NCBI RefSeq assembly: GCF_003576455.2 | Contig: NZ_CP032869.1 | Location: forward strand, 7,068,001 to 7,132,000 | DNA length: 64,000 bases | Direction: 5' to 3' | Source: Mucilaginibacter celer | GTDB lineage: Bacteria > Bacteroidota > Bacteroidia > Sphingobacteriales > Sphingobacteriaceae | In this document: piece after piece, positions 32,008 through 41,903 of the stretch | Layout: each line of letters begins with the position of its first letter | Numbering within the stretch: position 1 is the first letter of the stretch | Made by a program: the position numbers and the translations under genes | The notes under the pieces: model-generated | Database searches by the model: none | Told to the model about the DNA's origin: nothing | Seen by the model: the letters and a program-made list of their open reading frames with translations, nothing else

Positions 32008-34488
32008 ATGAGAAGATATATACTACTATTGATAGCCGTTTTATGCGCCATAACCGCATCGGCACAACAAGCCCTGCTGTCGGGGAAAATAACAGATAAA
32101 AACGGGGCGGTAATTCCTTTTGTGTCCATCTACATCCGCAATTCAACTTATGGTACCACTGCTAACGAGAACGGTATTTACCAGTTTAAATTAGCTCCCG
32201 GTACTTATAAAATTATTTATCGTAGTGTGGGTTATACCGAAAAGATAGAGGAAGTGACGATAGCAGGTCAGGATCAGCAACACAACGTACAGATGGCCGA
32301 CGAGCAGTTTAATACCGACCGGGTATCTGAAAGTTACCGTAAAAACCGCGATGCAGCCGATACCATTATCAAACAGGTAATTAAAAAGCGCAGGTATTAT
32401 ATGGAGGAGGCTACCTCGTTTTCATGCGCGGTTTACATTAAAGGTGTGCAAAGGCTGTTAAGCGTTCCTAAATCGATGATAGGACAGGAGGTGCAGAAAA
32501 CTTTGGATCTCGATTCGAACGGCAGGGGCATTCTTTATCAATCAGAGTCTTTATCCGAATATAATTTTCAAAAGCCCAATAAAATCAGGGAGATAACGAT
32601 AGCTAACCGCATGGCCGGCCAGAACACGGCTTTCGGCTATAAAAAAGCATCCGATTTACAGGCAAATTTTTATGAAAATGTGTTTACAATACCCGGTTTA
32701 GCTTCACGGGGCTTTGTATCGCCAATAGCATCTTACGGGCCGCAGTTTTATAATTATAAGTTGCTGGGTACATCCGTAGAGAACGGGCATACCATCGATA
32801 AAATTCATATAACACCAAAACATGCTCATGGACAGTATTTCCAGGGCGATATTTATATTGTAGAAGGCGACTGGCGCGTTTACAGTGTTGATTTTTTTGT
32901 TGATAACAAAGTAAGTAACCTTAACCTCGTTGATACCTTAAGTATCAGGCAGCAATACATTGCTATTACTGATAGCGTGTGGATGCCGGCTTCTACTCAA
33001 TATAACTTTAAAGGTGCTGTATTAGGGTTCAAATTCGGGGGATATTATGCCGCGGTTTATAATAATTACAAAATAAACCCAACATTCCCCGATGGTTTTT
33101 TTACCGGCGAGATACTAAAGGTAGATACAGTAGCCAACACTAAAAAGCCAAACTACTGGGCCGAAACCCGCCCTATACCCTTAACCGCTTTTGAAGAGCG
33201 CGACTACAAAAAGAAGGACGCCATTGCCGAATACCAGAAGACCGATAAATATCTCGATTCGCTGCAGCATCATAAAAATCATATTAACTACCCAGGCTAT
33301 TTGATATTCGGATACGCGGCCAGCAATAAAAGCAAGCGCGATTCGCTTTATATCTTCCCTTTTATCCAGACTTTTTATTACAACACGGTTGAAGGTTTTG
33401 GTATTAATGCCAAGGCAAGTTACATCCGCACTATCGACGATTTTCATTCGCTTACCATCACACCGGCGGTACGTTACGGCTTTTCAAACAAAATATTTAG
33501 TGCTAATGTGGCTGGCGAGTACCTGAACGATCCATTTCATGCGGCTAAGTTTTATGCCGATTTTGGCAGCGATGTACTCGATCTTAATAACGTTGGTACG
33601 CGCTCGCTGTACTTCAATACGCTGAGTACGTTGCTAAGCGAAAATAACTACGTTAAATATTACCGAAGTCATTACGGCGATTTTGGCTATCAGCGCGAGG
33701 TGGCTAATGGTGTGTTACTGAAAGGCGGCCTTTCATACTCAAGCCGTTCGCAGTTGTATAATACTTCGTTTAGTAAGTTTAAGGATATTAAGGGTAGAGA
33801 ATTTACATCTAACAACCCATTGGCTCCGCCGGGTACACCGCCCGATGATCATTCATTCCTGTTCCCGGATAACCAGGCACTGGTGTTTAATGCCTCGGCA
33901 TTATTCACTTTTGATCAGCGCTATGAAACCCGGCCTACCGGCAAATTCAACCTGAAATCAAAATATCCGATGTTAAAGGTTAATTACCGTAAGGGCTTTA
34001 AAAACATTTTAGGTTCGGATGTAGATTATGACTTCGCTTCGGTAGATATTTCGCAGGACCAAATCCAGGTTGGCTTATCTGGCTATTCATCATTCAAAAT
34101 ATCCGGCGGCGGTTTCATTAATAACAACAAGCTGTACTACATGGATTATAACCACTTTTTAGGTAACCAGGGTACCACCTTCGATCCAACCTATGTAGGC
34201 AGTTTCCACTTCCTGCCGTTTTATACCTACAGTACCAACGGCGCGTTTTTAGAGGCACATTATCAGCATAACTTTGCAGGTTCATTATTTAACCACATCC
34301 CGCTGTTGCGCAAAGCCAAACTGGAAGAGATCATCGGTGCCAACTACCTCACCACCAAAAATAACCGTAACTATCGCGAGTTTTACATCGGTGTGCAGCG
34401 CCTCATTTTCCGGGTAGATTATGGTATTTCTTATGCAGGCGATAAAAAATACCTGCAAGGGTTCAGGATATTTTACGGCATAAGATAA
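32008..34488 (+). CDS. DUF5686 outer-membrane protein with carboxypeptidase-regulatory-like domain
   Basis: A signal peptide (about 1-20, ending ASAQ) is followed by a carboxypeptidase-regulatory-like domain (~22-95; GKITDKNGAVIPFVSIYIRN ... GTYKIIYRSVGY). The ~700-residue remainder is rich in alternating aromatic strands and ends in FRIFYGIR, as in outer-membrane barrels. This is the DUF5686 family, common in Bacteroidota, function unknown; it is often next to iron- or TonB-related genes, which are not seen here. I use the ATG at 32008 (MRRYILLL); a TTG at 31999 is also in frame. Its stop codon is followed directly by a phased heptamer array. Confidence 0.85.
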   Translation: MRRYILLLIAVLCAITASAQQALLSGKITDKNGAVIPFVSIYIRNSTYGTTANENGIYQFKLAPGTYKIIYRSVGYTEKIEEVTIAGQDQQHNVQMADEQFNTDRVSESYRKNRDAADTIIKQVIKKRRYYMEEATSFSCAVYIKGVQRLLSVPKSMIGQEVQKTLDLDSNGRGILYQSESLSEYNFQKPNKIREITIANRMAGQNTAFGYKKASDLQANFYENVFTIPGLASRGFVSPIASYGPQFYNYKLLGTSVENGHTIDKIHITPKHAHGQYFQGDIYIVEGDWRVYSVDFFVDNKVSNLNLVDTLSIRQQYIAITDSVWMPASTQYNFKGAVLGFKFGGYYAAVYNNYKINPTFPDGFFTGEILKVDTVANTKKPNYWAETRPIPLTAFEERDYKKKDAIAEYQKTDKYLDSLQHHKNHINYPGYLIFGYAASNKSKRDSLYIFPFIQTFYYNTVEGFGINAKASYIRTIDDFHSLTITPAVRYGFSNKIFSANVAGEYLNDPFHAAKFYADFGSDVLDLNNVGTRSLYFNTLSTLLSENNYVKYYRSHYGDFGYQREVANGVLLKGGLSYSSRSQLYNTSFSKFKDIKGREFTSNNPLAPPGTPPDDHSFLFPDNQALVFNASALFTFDQRYETRPTGKFNLKSKYPMLKVNYRKGFKNILGSDVDYDFASVDISQDQIQVGLSGYSSFKISGGGFINNNKLYYMDYNHFLGNQGTTFDPTYVGSFHFLPFYTYSTNGAFLEAHYQHNFAGSLFNHIPLLRKAKLEEIIGANYLTTKNNRNYREFYIGVQRLIFRVDYGISYAGDKKYLQGFRIFYGIR

Positions 34489-34600
34489 GCTGAAAGCCGA
34501 AGGCTCAAAGCAAAAAGCTTAAAATCTCGCTTTGTATTTTGAGCCTTAAGCTTTTGCTCAAAATAGCTTTCGGCCTTAAGCTTTGAGCTTTCCGCTCAAA
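34489..34600. repeat. phased heptamers directly after a stop codon, with inverted copies
   Basis: Immediately after the TAA come GCTGAAA, GCCGAAG, GCTCAAA, GCAAAAA and GCTTAAA (34489-34523) in strict phase. The rest of the gap holds complementary units (AGCCTTAAGC, GCTTTCGGCC, TTAAGCTTTGAGC), so the whole region can fold back on itself. Confidence 0.75.
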
Positions 34601-34612
34601 TTATTATCTTTG
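34582..34612 (+). promoter_or_regulatory. trhO promoter
   Basis: TTTG at 34582-34585, 19 nt, then TATCTTTG at 34605-34612: an almost ideal Bacteroidota -33/-7 pair. The leader is about 40 nt. The -33 element lies inside the inverted heptamer repeat. Confidence 0.65.
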
Positions 34613-34653
34613 CCCCGCTCATTTAACACTGTTTGCAGCAGTATCAATGATTT

Positions 34654-35610
34654 ATGGAAATGTATAATACCCTGTTGTACTATTGTTATTCAACAATAGC
34701 TAATGCGGAGCAATTTGCTGCCGATCATTTAAAATTTTGTAAAAGCTTAGGTTTAACCGGGCGCATCATTGTGGCCGATGAAGGGCTTAATGGCACCGTT
34801 TCAGGTTCTGTTGAAGCCTGCAAAACCTATATGGAAACCATACAAGCCGACGAGCGCTTTGCCAAAACCGAGTTTAAAATTGACGAGGTTGATACGCCAT
34901 CGTTCGTTAAAATGCACGTGCGTTATAAATCAGAGATCGTACACTCCGGCCTGCGCGATCCTAATGTGATTAACCCGTCGCAGCGCACCGGCATCCACCT
35001 GGAACCACAGGAGTTTTTGGCTATGAAGGATAGGGATGATGTGGTTGTGTTGGATGTACGCTCAAATTATGAACACTCTTTAGGTAAATTCAAAAATGCC
35101 GTAACGCTTGATATCGATAATTTCCGTGCCTTTCCGGATATGATTAACCAGCTGGCGCAATACAAGGATAAAAAGATCCTTACCTATTGCACCGGCGGCA
35201 TTAAATGTGAAAAAGCATCAGCTTTGTTACTGCACGAAGGCTTCCCCGAAGTTTACCAGTTGCATGGCGGTATCATTAAATACGGTAAAGAAGCCGGCGG
35301 CGAGGATTTTGAAGGCAAATGCTACGTGTTTGACAACCGCCTTTCGGTAGATGTGAACAGCGTTAACCCGGTTGTTATATCAACCTGCTTAAACTGCGGT
35401 AAAACCACACCTAAAATGATTAACTGTGCCAACCCCGAGTGCAATGAGCATTTTACCCAGTGTGATGAATGCGGTGCGGCTATGGACGGCTGCTGCAGCG
35501 ATGCCTGTAAAGAACATCCGCGTAAGCGTGTTTACGATGGCACCGGTTATTATGTAAAAGTGCCTCAGCCGGTAAACATCAACAAAAATAAATTACAACC
35601 GGTAGAATAA
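34654..35610 (+). CDS. trhO: oxygen-dependent tRNA uridine(34) hydroxylase (rhodanese-related)
   Basis: TrhO (YceA) hydroxylates U34 of some tRNAs towards 5-methoxy- or carboxymethoxyuridine. The N-terminal domain has GRIIVADEGLNGTVSG. The rhodanese domain carries the catalytic Cys179 in TYCTGGIKCEKAS. A C-terminal tail has paired cysteines (CLNCGKTTPKMINC, CDECGAAMDGCCSDAC), probably binding zinc. Length 318 aa. A second in-frame ATG is two codons downstream (34660). Confidence 0.93.
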   Translation: MEMYNTLLYYCYSTIANAEQFAADHLKFCKSLGLTGRIIVADEGLNGTVSGSVEACKTYMETIQADERFAKTEFKIDEVDTPSFVKMHVRYKSEIVHSGLRDPNVINPSQRTGIHLEPQEFLAMKDRDDVVVLDVRSNYEHSLGKFKNAVTLDIDNFRAFPDMINQLAQYKDKKILTYCTGGIKCEKASALLLHEGFPEVYQLHGGIIKYGKEAGGEDFEGKCYVFDNRLSVDVNSVNPVVISTCLNCGKTTPKMINCANPECNEHFTQCDECGAAMDGCCSDACKEHPRKRVYDGTGYYVKVPQPVNINKNKLQPVE

Positions 35611-35639
35611 GAATTTCAAAAACCGCGATGACGATATAA

Positions 35640-35672
35640 GGCTTATCCATAAAGGGTAGGCTTTTTTATTTT
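35640..35672 (+). terminator. probable terminator of trhO
   Basis: The stem GCTTATCC / GGGTAGGC (two G-U pairs) is followed by TTTTTTATTTT. Confidence 0.6.
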
Positions 35673-35732
35673 ATGCAATGCAAACAGTATTTTAGCAAAC
35701 TCAATAGCCGTAGCCTGGCATCATATCAACCT

Positions 35733-38627
35733 ATGCGTAAATTCCTGTTCATCTTTATTTGCTTTTTGTATCTGCCTTTTTTGCGGGCTTTTGCGGTTGA
35801 TATTAAAAGCGTGGGGGTACCTTACGTTCAAAATTATACCAAGGCGGTATACCAGTGGGGCAATCAAAACTGGTCGGTTACGCGCGATGAACATGGTATT
35901 ATGTATTTTGGGAATGCCGAGGGTTTGCTGGCTTTTGATGGTAAGTATTGGCAGCAACACCACATGCCCAACGGTCTGATAGTACGCTCAGTTTGTGCCG
36001 ATGGCAAGGGGAAAATTTATGCGGGTGGCTATGGTGAGTTTGGCTTTTGGCAAAGCAGCGATAGGGGCTATTTAAAATATACATCGCTTATTAACCTGGT
36101 ACCCAGGCAGTTTTTGCCCATTAATGAGGAAATCTGGAAAATATATTGCTACAACAACCGGGTTATATTCCAATCCTTCGGTTCTATTTACATTTATTCG
36201 GCCGGCAAAATAACTGTTGTTAAATCGCCTCAACCCTACCTTTTTCTGTTTAAATGCGGTACCCGTTTTTTTGTTGAGCAGGTATCAAAGGGCCTGTTTG
36301 AACTGAAGGATACAAAGTTGGAGTATATAGCTGGTAGCGATGTGCTTGGTACCAGCGGGGTTTTATCTGTGCTGCCTTTTGGGCAGGATAACTATCTTAT
36401 CGGCACAGCCAAAAGTGGCCTGTTTATTTATAACGGGCAAACTATTAAGCCCTGGGCTAACCAGGCAAACCAGTTTTTAAAAACCTACCAGCTTAATAAC
36501 GGGGCGCTTATATCGGGCAGGTATTTTGCTTATGGCACTATCTTAAACGGTATTGTTATAGTTGATACCGCGGGTAAAGTGGTTCAGCATATCAATAAAG
36601 CCAGCGGTATGCAAAACAATACTGTATTGAGCCTTTATACAGATACAGAGCAAAACTTATGGGCCGGGTTGGATAACGGTATCGATAGGATTGAACTTAA
36701 CTCGCCCATGTATTTTTATTTTGATAAAACAGGCAGGTTCGGAACGGTTTATTCGAGCATTATTTTTGATAACAAAATTTATCTCGGTACCAACCAGGGC
36801 TTGTTTTACAGCGATTGGTTACCCGGAAACAGTAAAGGCCTTTTTCAATCGTTTGATTTTAAGCTTATCCCGGGCTCGCAGGGGCAGGTGTGGGATCTTT
36901 CCTTGCAGGATGGCCGCCTGCTTTGCGGCCACAACGACGGTACGTACCAGGTAAACGGCGGCTCGATAACCAAAATATCCGATATCACCGGCGGCTGGAC
37001 CATGAAAAAGATTGCTCCCGATATGCTGATGCAGGGAACCTATACAGGTTTGGTGATCTATAAAAAAGATGCCGCCGGAAATTGGCAATACAGCCACAAA
37101 CTGGCCGACTTTGGCGAGCCTTCGCGCTATGTAGAGCAGGATAGCAAGGGGCAGATCTGGGTAAGTCATGCCTATAAGGGGATTTATAAGTTATTATTAA
37201 GTGCTGATCAGAAAAAAGCCGTATCGCGGGTTTATTATGATAAACACTACGGCTTGCCAGGAAGCTATAACATCAACGTGTTTGATCTGGATAACCGGAT
37301 AGTGTTCTCGTCCGATTCGGGTTTTTATGTTTATGATGATATCAGCGACCGGTTTTTTAAATACGATCAGCTTAACAAAAAACTCGGCACCTTTGCAACA
37401 TCCAGTAAAATCATTAAAGCCATCGGCAAAAAGTATTGGTTTATTAACCATGGCAGGATAGGCCTGGCCGATATGTCGGTTCCCGGTAAGTTGACTATTG
37501 ATACAAACCGCTTCTCTGTTTTAAACGGACAGATGGTACAACATTACGAAACCATTAACCGCATCAGTAACTCAACCTATTTAATAAGTGTTGATGACGG
37601 CTTTGTGATATTAAACGATGGTGATGCGCTAACCGGTAACAACATCCATATCCCGCCGGTGCTTATCAGGCGGGTGGAAAATATAACCGATAAGATAGCT
37701 GTAATAAGCGAGGGCAGCCCCGGTAATCAAACCATCGAAATACCTTATGCGGATAATAATATCCGGATAGCATACGCATTGCCCTACTATAAACAGGCAA
37801 GGATTAAATTTCAGTACTACCTGGATGGCTACTCGCGCCAGTGGAGCGAATGGACACCACAAAGCCAAAAAGAGTTTACCAACCTTGATCAGGGCATTTA
37901 CCAGTTTAAGGTTCGCGCCAGAATTAATGACCAGCAGGTATCGGCCGAGACTGTTTTTACCTTCACTATTTTGCCGCCCTGGTATGCAGGCAAAATAGCC
38001 ATGATATTTTATGCCCTGCTTTTGGTGCTCTCGTACTATGTTATCAGGCATTATTACCGCATTAAGTTAAAACGGCATCAGCAGCATATCCAACAGAAAC
38101 TGCAAAAGGAGAAAGAAGAGTTTTTGAAGCAGGAAGCCATTGCCAATCAGCAGCACATCATCAACATAAAAAATGAACAATTACAAGCCGATCTGGCCAG
38201 CAAAAGCCGGGAGTTGGCCAACTCGGCCATGAACATTGTTTATAAAAATGAGTTGCTGCAAAAAATAAGTGATGAGCTTACCCACCTGAAAGGCGGCGAT
38301 GGAAAAAAACTGGCCGACGACCAGCTACGCCGCATCCAGAAAGTGATTGACGAGGGCATGAGCGACGAACGCGACTGGAATATTTTTGAAACCAGTTTTA
38401 ACGAAGCGCACGAAAATTTCTTCAAGAAACTAAAAGCCGGTCACCCCGACCTGGTTCCGAATGACCTTAAATTATGCGCCTACCTGCGCATGAACATGAG
38501 TAGTAAAGAGATGGCATCGCTGCTTAATATTTCCCTGCGCGGTGTGGAAATCCGCAGGTACAGGCTGCGCAAAAAGCTCAATCTTGAGCATGATAAAAAC
38601 CTCACCGAATTTCTCATCGAGCTTTAA
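35733..38627 (+). CDS. two-component-regulator-propeller sensor with Y_Y_Y and LuxR-like HTH domains
   Basis: The 964-residue protein has a signal peptide/first helix (MRKFLFIFICFLYLPFLRAF), a large periplasmic beta-propeller sensor (~25-690; repeated units such as LYTDTEQNLWAGLDNGIDRI), a Y_Y_Y domain (~690-770), one membrane helix (IAMIFYALLLVLSYYVI), a coiled coil and a cytoplasmic LuxR-like helix-turn-helix (SSKEMASLLNISLRGVEIRRYR). No kinase or receiver is present. It would sense a glycan in the periplasm and switch on the SusC/D operon just downstream. An ATG at 35673 adds 20 residues with no signal character, so 35733 is preferred. Confidence 0.85.
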   Translation: MRKFLFIFICFLYLPFLRAFAVDIKSVGVPYVQNYTKAVYQWGNQNWSVTRDEHGIMYFGNAEGLLAFDGKYWQQHHMPNGLIVRSVCADGKGKIYAGGYGEFGFWQSSDRGYLKYTSLINLVPRQFLPINEEIWKIYCYNNRVIFQSFGSIYIYSAGKITVVKSPQPYLFLFKCGTRFFVEQVSKGLFELKDTKLEYIAGSDVLGTSGVLSVLPFGQDNYLIGTAKSGLFIYNGQTIKPWANQANQFLKTYQLNNGALISGRYFAYGTILNGIVIVDTAGKVVQHINKASGMQNNTVLSLYTDTEQNLWAGLDNGIDRIELNSPMYFYFDKTGRFGTVYSSIIFDNKIYLGTNQGLFYSDWLPGNSKGLFQSFDFKLIPGSQGQVWDLSLQDGRLLCGHNDGTYQVNGGSITKISDITGGWTMKKIAPDMLMQGTYTGLVIYKKDAAGNWQYSHKLADFGEPSRYVEQDSKGQIWVSHAYKGIYKLLLSADQKKAVSRVYYDKHYGLPGSYNINVFDLDNRIVFSSDSGFYVYDDISDRFFKYDQLNKKLGTFATSSKIIKAIGKKYWFINHGRIGLADMSVPGKLTIDTNRFSVLNGQMVQHYETINRISNSTYLISVDDGFVILNDGDALTGNNIHIPPVLIRRVENITDKIAVISEGSPGNQTIEIPYADNNIRIAYALPYYKQARIKFQYYLDGYSRQWSEWTPQSQKEFTNLDQGIYQFKVRARINDQQVSAETVFTFTILPPWYAGKIAMIFYALLLVLSYYVIRHYYRIKLKRHQQHIQQKLQKEKEEFLKQEAIANQQHIINIKNEQLQADLASKSRELANSAMNIVYKNELLQKISDELTHLKGGDGKKLADDQLRRIQKVIDEGMSDERDWNIFETSFNEAHENFFKKLKAGHPDLVPNDLKLCAYLRMNMSSKEMASLLNISLRGVEIRRYRLRKKLNLEHDKNLTEFLIEL

Positions 38628-38805
38628 CACTACATCATTACCTCTCAAACGGGCTTTCAATTACCTCCTGGTAAACTTTAAATATGTAGTATGTGTGGCA
38701 TGCACTAAACCGTTTTATTCACTTGATTGTCATCTGAATAAAAAAAACGAAACAGCCGGTTGAGAAAGTTGTTGCTTTGTGATGTATTAATGTTGAGTTA
38801 AAATT

Positions 38806-38837
38806 TTTGAGAATAGCCGGATAACTCTTCAGCTTTG
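38806..38837 (+). promoter_or_regulatory. candidate susC-like promoter
   Basis: TTTG at 38806-38809, a 20-nt spacer and CAGCTTTG (one mismatch to TAnnTTTG) at 38830-38837 precede the SusC gene by about 50 nt. Confidence 0.4.
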
Positions 38838-38888
38838 TCGAAATAATAAACCAATTATTTTCTAACACTTACTTATCTATTAACCACT

Positions 38889-41800
38889 ATGAAAAGAATC
38901 TTTACTGTTTCAGTGCTGGTGCTTTTTTGTTCCCTTTTTATTAACGCAGTATTTGCGCAGGATGTTGTTGTAAAAGGTAAAGTTACCGATGCAACTACCG
39001 GCGAGGCGCTGATTGGCGTAAGCGTATCTTTAAAAGGAACAACCACCGGCGTGCAGACTGATGTGAACGGAGCGTTTTCGTTAAAAGCGCCTGGCAATGG
39101 CACACTTGTTTTTACCTATATCGGCTATGTGGCATCATCCCTGCCGATCAATAATCAAACTGTATTTGATGTTAAACTGAAGCCCGAGGCTAAAGAACTG
39201 GCCCAGGTTGTAGTAATTGGTTACGGTACGCAAAAAAAACGTGATGTAACCGGTGCGGTTGCCAGTATAAGCGGCGATGTTGTAACCAAACAACCTGTGC
39301 AAACACCAACCCAGGCTTTACAGGGTAAAGTTTCGGGTGTGCAGGTGTTATCCTCCGGTCAGCCAAATGCGCAACCGGTTGTACGCATCAGGGGTACCGG
39401 TTCGGTACTGGCCGGTGCTAACCCTTTATATGTTGTTGATGGTGTTTTAACTGATGATATTCGTAACATCAATAACAGCGATATCGTAAGTGTGGACGTA
39501 CTTAAAGATGCTTCGGCTGCTATTTATGGTGTACGTGCAGCTAATGGTGTGATTATCATCACTACCAAAAAAGGTAAAGCAGGAGCCCCCGTTGTTAGCT
39601 ATGATGCCAACGTTGGGTTCAGAGAAGCTGCAAGTACTGTTAAGCTGGCCAACAGGCAGCAGTATGTTGATTACCTAAGTGTAGCAAGCCCTACCAAAAT
39701 TGCTAATGACGATAAAGCGCCGCTTACAATTCCGGGTACTACCGATTGGGCTGCCGCTGTTTCACGCAAGGCTTTTGAAACCAACCATAATCTTTCAGTA
39801 TCGGGGGGTAATGAAAAGGCTCTTTACTTTATCAGCGCCAACTATATCGACGAGGATGGTATCATCAAAACCAACAACTTTCAACGTTTCACCATCAGGG
39901 CCAACAATCAGGTTAATGTCAGCGATAAATTGAAATTTACCAACCAGATTTCGTTAAGCCGTAACACCGAGCGCCCTGTTGACATTGGCGGTATTTATGG
40001 TAACGTTTATCGTGCGGCGCCGATAATACCGGCTATTGTTGATGGTAAATATGGTAATACATCGGCCTGGAGCAACGTAGGAAACCCCCTGTTACAGCTT
40101 GATAAAACCAATGATTTTACACTCAATAACAGGATCCAGGGCAATGTGGCTTTAGATTATAATCCGATAAAATCTTTAACATTCCATTCAGCGTTTAACC
40201 TTGATGCCCGTTTTAATAATCAAAAAAATTACGATTACCAGTTTGCATCTGATGCAAGTACCTTTACCGTTGGCGGTGGTAACCAGCGCCGTGATAACAG
40301 CTCGTTGTTTGTGCAAAATGATAACTCGTACCAATATCAATGGGATAATACCATTACCTACGATAAAACATTTGATAACAAACATCACCTTACCTTACTC
40401 GGCGGTATAGTTTCTGAAAAAGGCAGGTCGAACTTTTTAAACGGTACCCGTATCGATGTTCCGGCCAATCCCGATCAATGGTTTTTGGATGTAGGTAACC
40501 CCGATGTTAATGCTGTTGATCACAACGGCGGTGACTTGTTTACCCGTTTATCATACGTAGGGCGTGTTAATTATGCGTACAACAGCAAATACCTGTTAAG
40601 TGCTTCTATTCGCCGGGATGGCAGCTCGAGGTTTAGCCAAAAATGGGGTACATTTTATACCGTAGGCGGCGGCTGGGTTGTATCTGAAGAGGATTTTATG
40701 AAAGACGGCATCTTCAGCAATTTAAAACTCCGCGCAAGCTATGGCGAGTTGGGTAATGATAACATCGGTTCATCATTATTTGTTATTACCGGTACACCTT
40801 ACCTGCCGTATTATTTTGGCAATACGCTGGTAGCAGGTACAGTGATCCAGGATATTAAAGATACCAACCTGAAATGGGAAACAACCAAACAACTGGATAT
40901 TGGTTTTGATTGTGGTTTCCTGAACAACCGCTTAACCGGCGAGGTTGATTACTATAACAAAAAAGTAAACAACGCGCTCACCAATATCGGTTTACCAGGC
41001 ATCCTTGGCGATCCGGATAATATCTATACTACCAACGCCGCTTCATACAGCAACAAAGGTTTAGAGGTTTCGGCCAGGTGGACAGACAGGATCAACAGCC
41101 ATATCTCCTATAACATTGGTGCCAACATCGCCTACAACAAAAATCAGGTTAATAAGCTAAATGGCGGTACTTTCATCAGCGCGGGTGGTGCCAACGGGCA
41201 AACCATAACCCGTACCGATAACGGGCAGCCAATAGGCAGCTACTATGTACTAAAAGCCATTGGCGTATTCCAAAACCAGGCCGAAGTTGACGCTGCACCG
41301 CCATATACTTTCACCAGCGAGGCCAACCACGTTGGAGGTTTAAGGTATGCCGATGTTAATAACGACGGTAAAATTGACGCTAACGACCGTATTTTTGCAG
41401 GGTCGTACCAGCCTAAATATTTTGGCGGCTTTAATTTTGGCATCACCTATAACGAGTTTGATTTCAGCGCCGATTTTTATGGTAACTGGGGCAACAAGAT
41501 CTATAATGCCAAAAAGAACTCAAGAAGTACCGAAAACGATAATATTGAGGCAAGCTATGCCAATAGCAGGTTTACTACCGCTAACCCGTCAACAACAGAT
41601 CCGGCTACTATTACATCAGGTACTCCGCCTTCAACCTATTTTATTGAGTCGGGAGCGTTTTTACGCCTTAACAACGTAACTCTGGGTTATACCGTACCAT
41701 CGGCAATTGTAAAACGCCTGGGCATGCAAAAAATAAGAATGTATTTAACCTCGCAAAACCTGTTTACGGCTAAACGTTACAGCGGCCAATCGCCCGAGTT

Positions 41801-41891
41801 GTTCAGCACCGATATCCTTACACAAGGTATCGACGCTACTAACTACCCGGTTACCCGCACGTTTGCATTTGGCGTTAATGTTCAATTTTAA
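38889..41891 (+). CDS. SusC/RagA family TonB-linked outer-membrane protein
   Basis: The 1000-residue protein has a signal peptide (ending AVFAQ), a carboxypeptidase-like domain (KGKVTDATTGEALIGVSVS), the SusC plug signature (VVVIGYGTQKKRDVTGAVAS and YVVDGVLTDDIRNIN...SVDVLKDASAAIYGVRAANGVI in parts) and a C-terminal barrel ending in FGVNVQF. It imports oligosaccharides with its SusD partner, powered by TonB. The SusD gene starts 12 nt after its stop codon. Confidence 0.97.
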   Translation: MKRIFTVSVLVLFCSLFINAVFAQDVVVKGKVTDATTGEALIGVSVSLKGTTTGVQTDVNGAFSLKAPGNGTLVFTYIGYVASSLPINNQTVFDVKLKPEAKELAQVVVIGYGTQKKRDVTGAVASISGDVVTKQPVQTPTQALQGKVSGVQVLSSGQPNAQPVVRIRGTGSVLAGANPLYVVDGVLTDDIRNINNSDIVSVDVLKDASAAIYGVRAANGVIIITTKKGKAGAPVVSYDANVGFREAASTVKLANRQQYVDYLSVASPTKIANDDKAPLTIPGTTDWAAAVSRKAFETNHNLSVSGGNEKALYFISANYIDEDGIIKTNNFQRFTIRANNQVNVSDKLKFTNQISLSRNTERPVDIGGIYGNVYRAAPIIPAIVDGKYGNTSAWSNVGNPLLQLDKTNDFTLNNRIQGNVALDYNPIKSLTFHSAFNLDARFNNQKNYDYQFASDASTFTVGGGNQRRDNSSLFVQNDNSYQYQWDNTITYDKTFDNKHHLTLLGGIVSEKGRSNFLNGTRIDVPANPDQWFLDVGNPDVNAVDHNGGDLFTRLSYVGRVNYAYNSKYLLSASIRRDGSSRFSQKWGTFYTVGGGWVVSEEDFMKDGIFSNLKLRASYGELGNDNIGSSLFVITGTPYLPYYFGNTLVAGTVIQDIKDTNLKWETTKQLDIGFDCGFLNNRLTGEVDYYNKKVNNALTNIGLPGILGDPDNIYTTNAASYSNKGLEVSARWTDRINSHISYNIGANIAYNKNQVNKLNGGTFISAGGANGQTITRTDNGQPIGSYYVLKAIGVFQNQAEVDAAPPYTFTSEANHVGGLRYADVNNDGKIDANDRIFAGSYQPKYFGGFNFGITYNEFDFSADFYGNWGNKIYNAKKNSRSTENDNIEASYANSRFTTANPSTTDPATITSGTPPSTYFIESGAFLRLNNVTLGYTVPSAIVKRLGMQKIRMYLTSQNLFTAKRYSGQSPELFSTDILTQGIDATNYPVTRTFAFGVNVQF

Positions 41892-41903
41892 TACAGCACT
41901 ATC

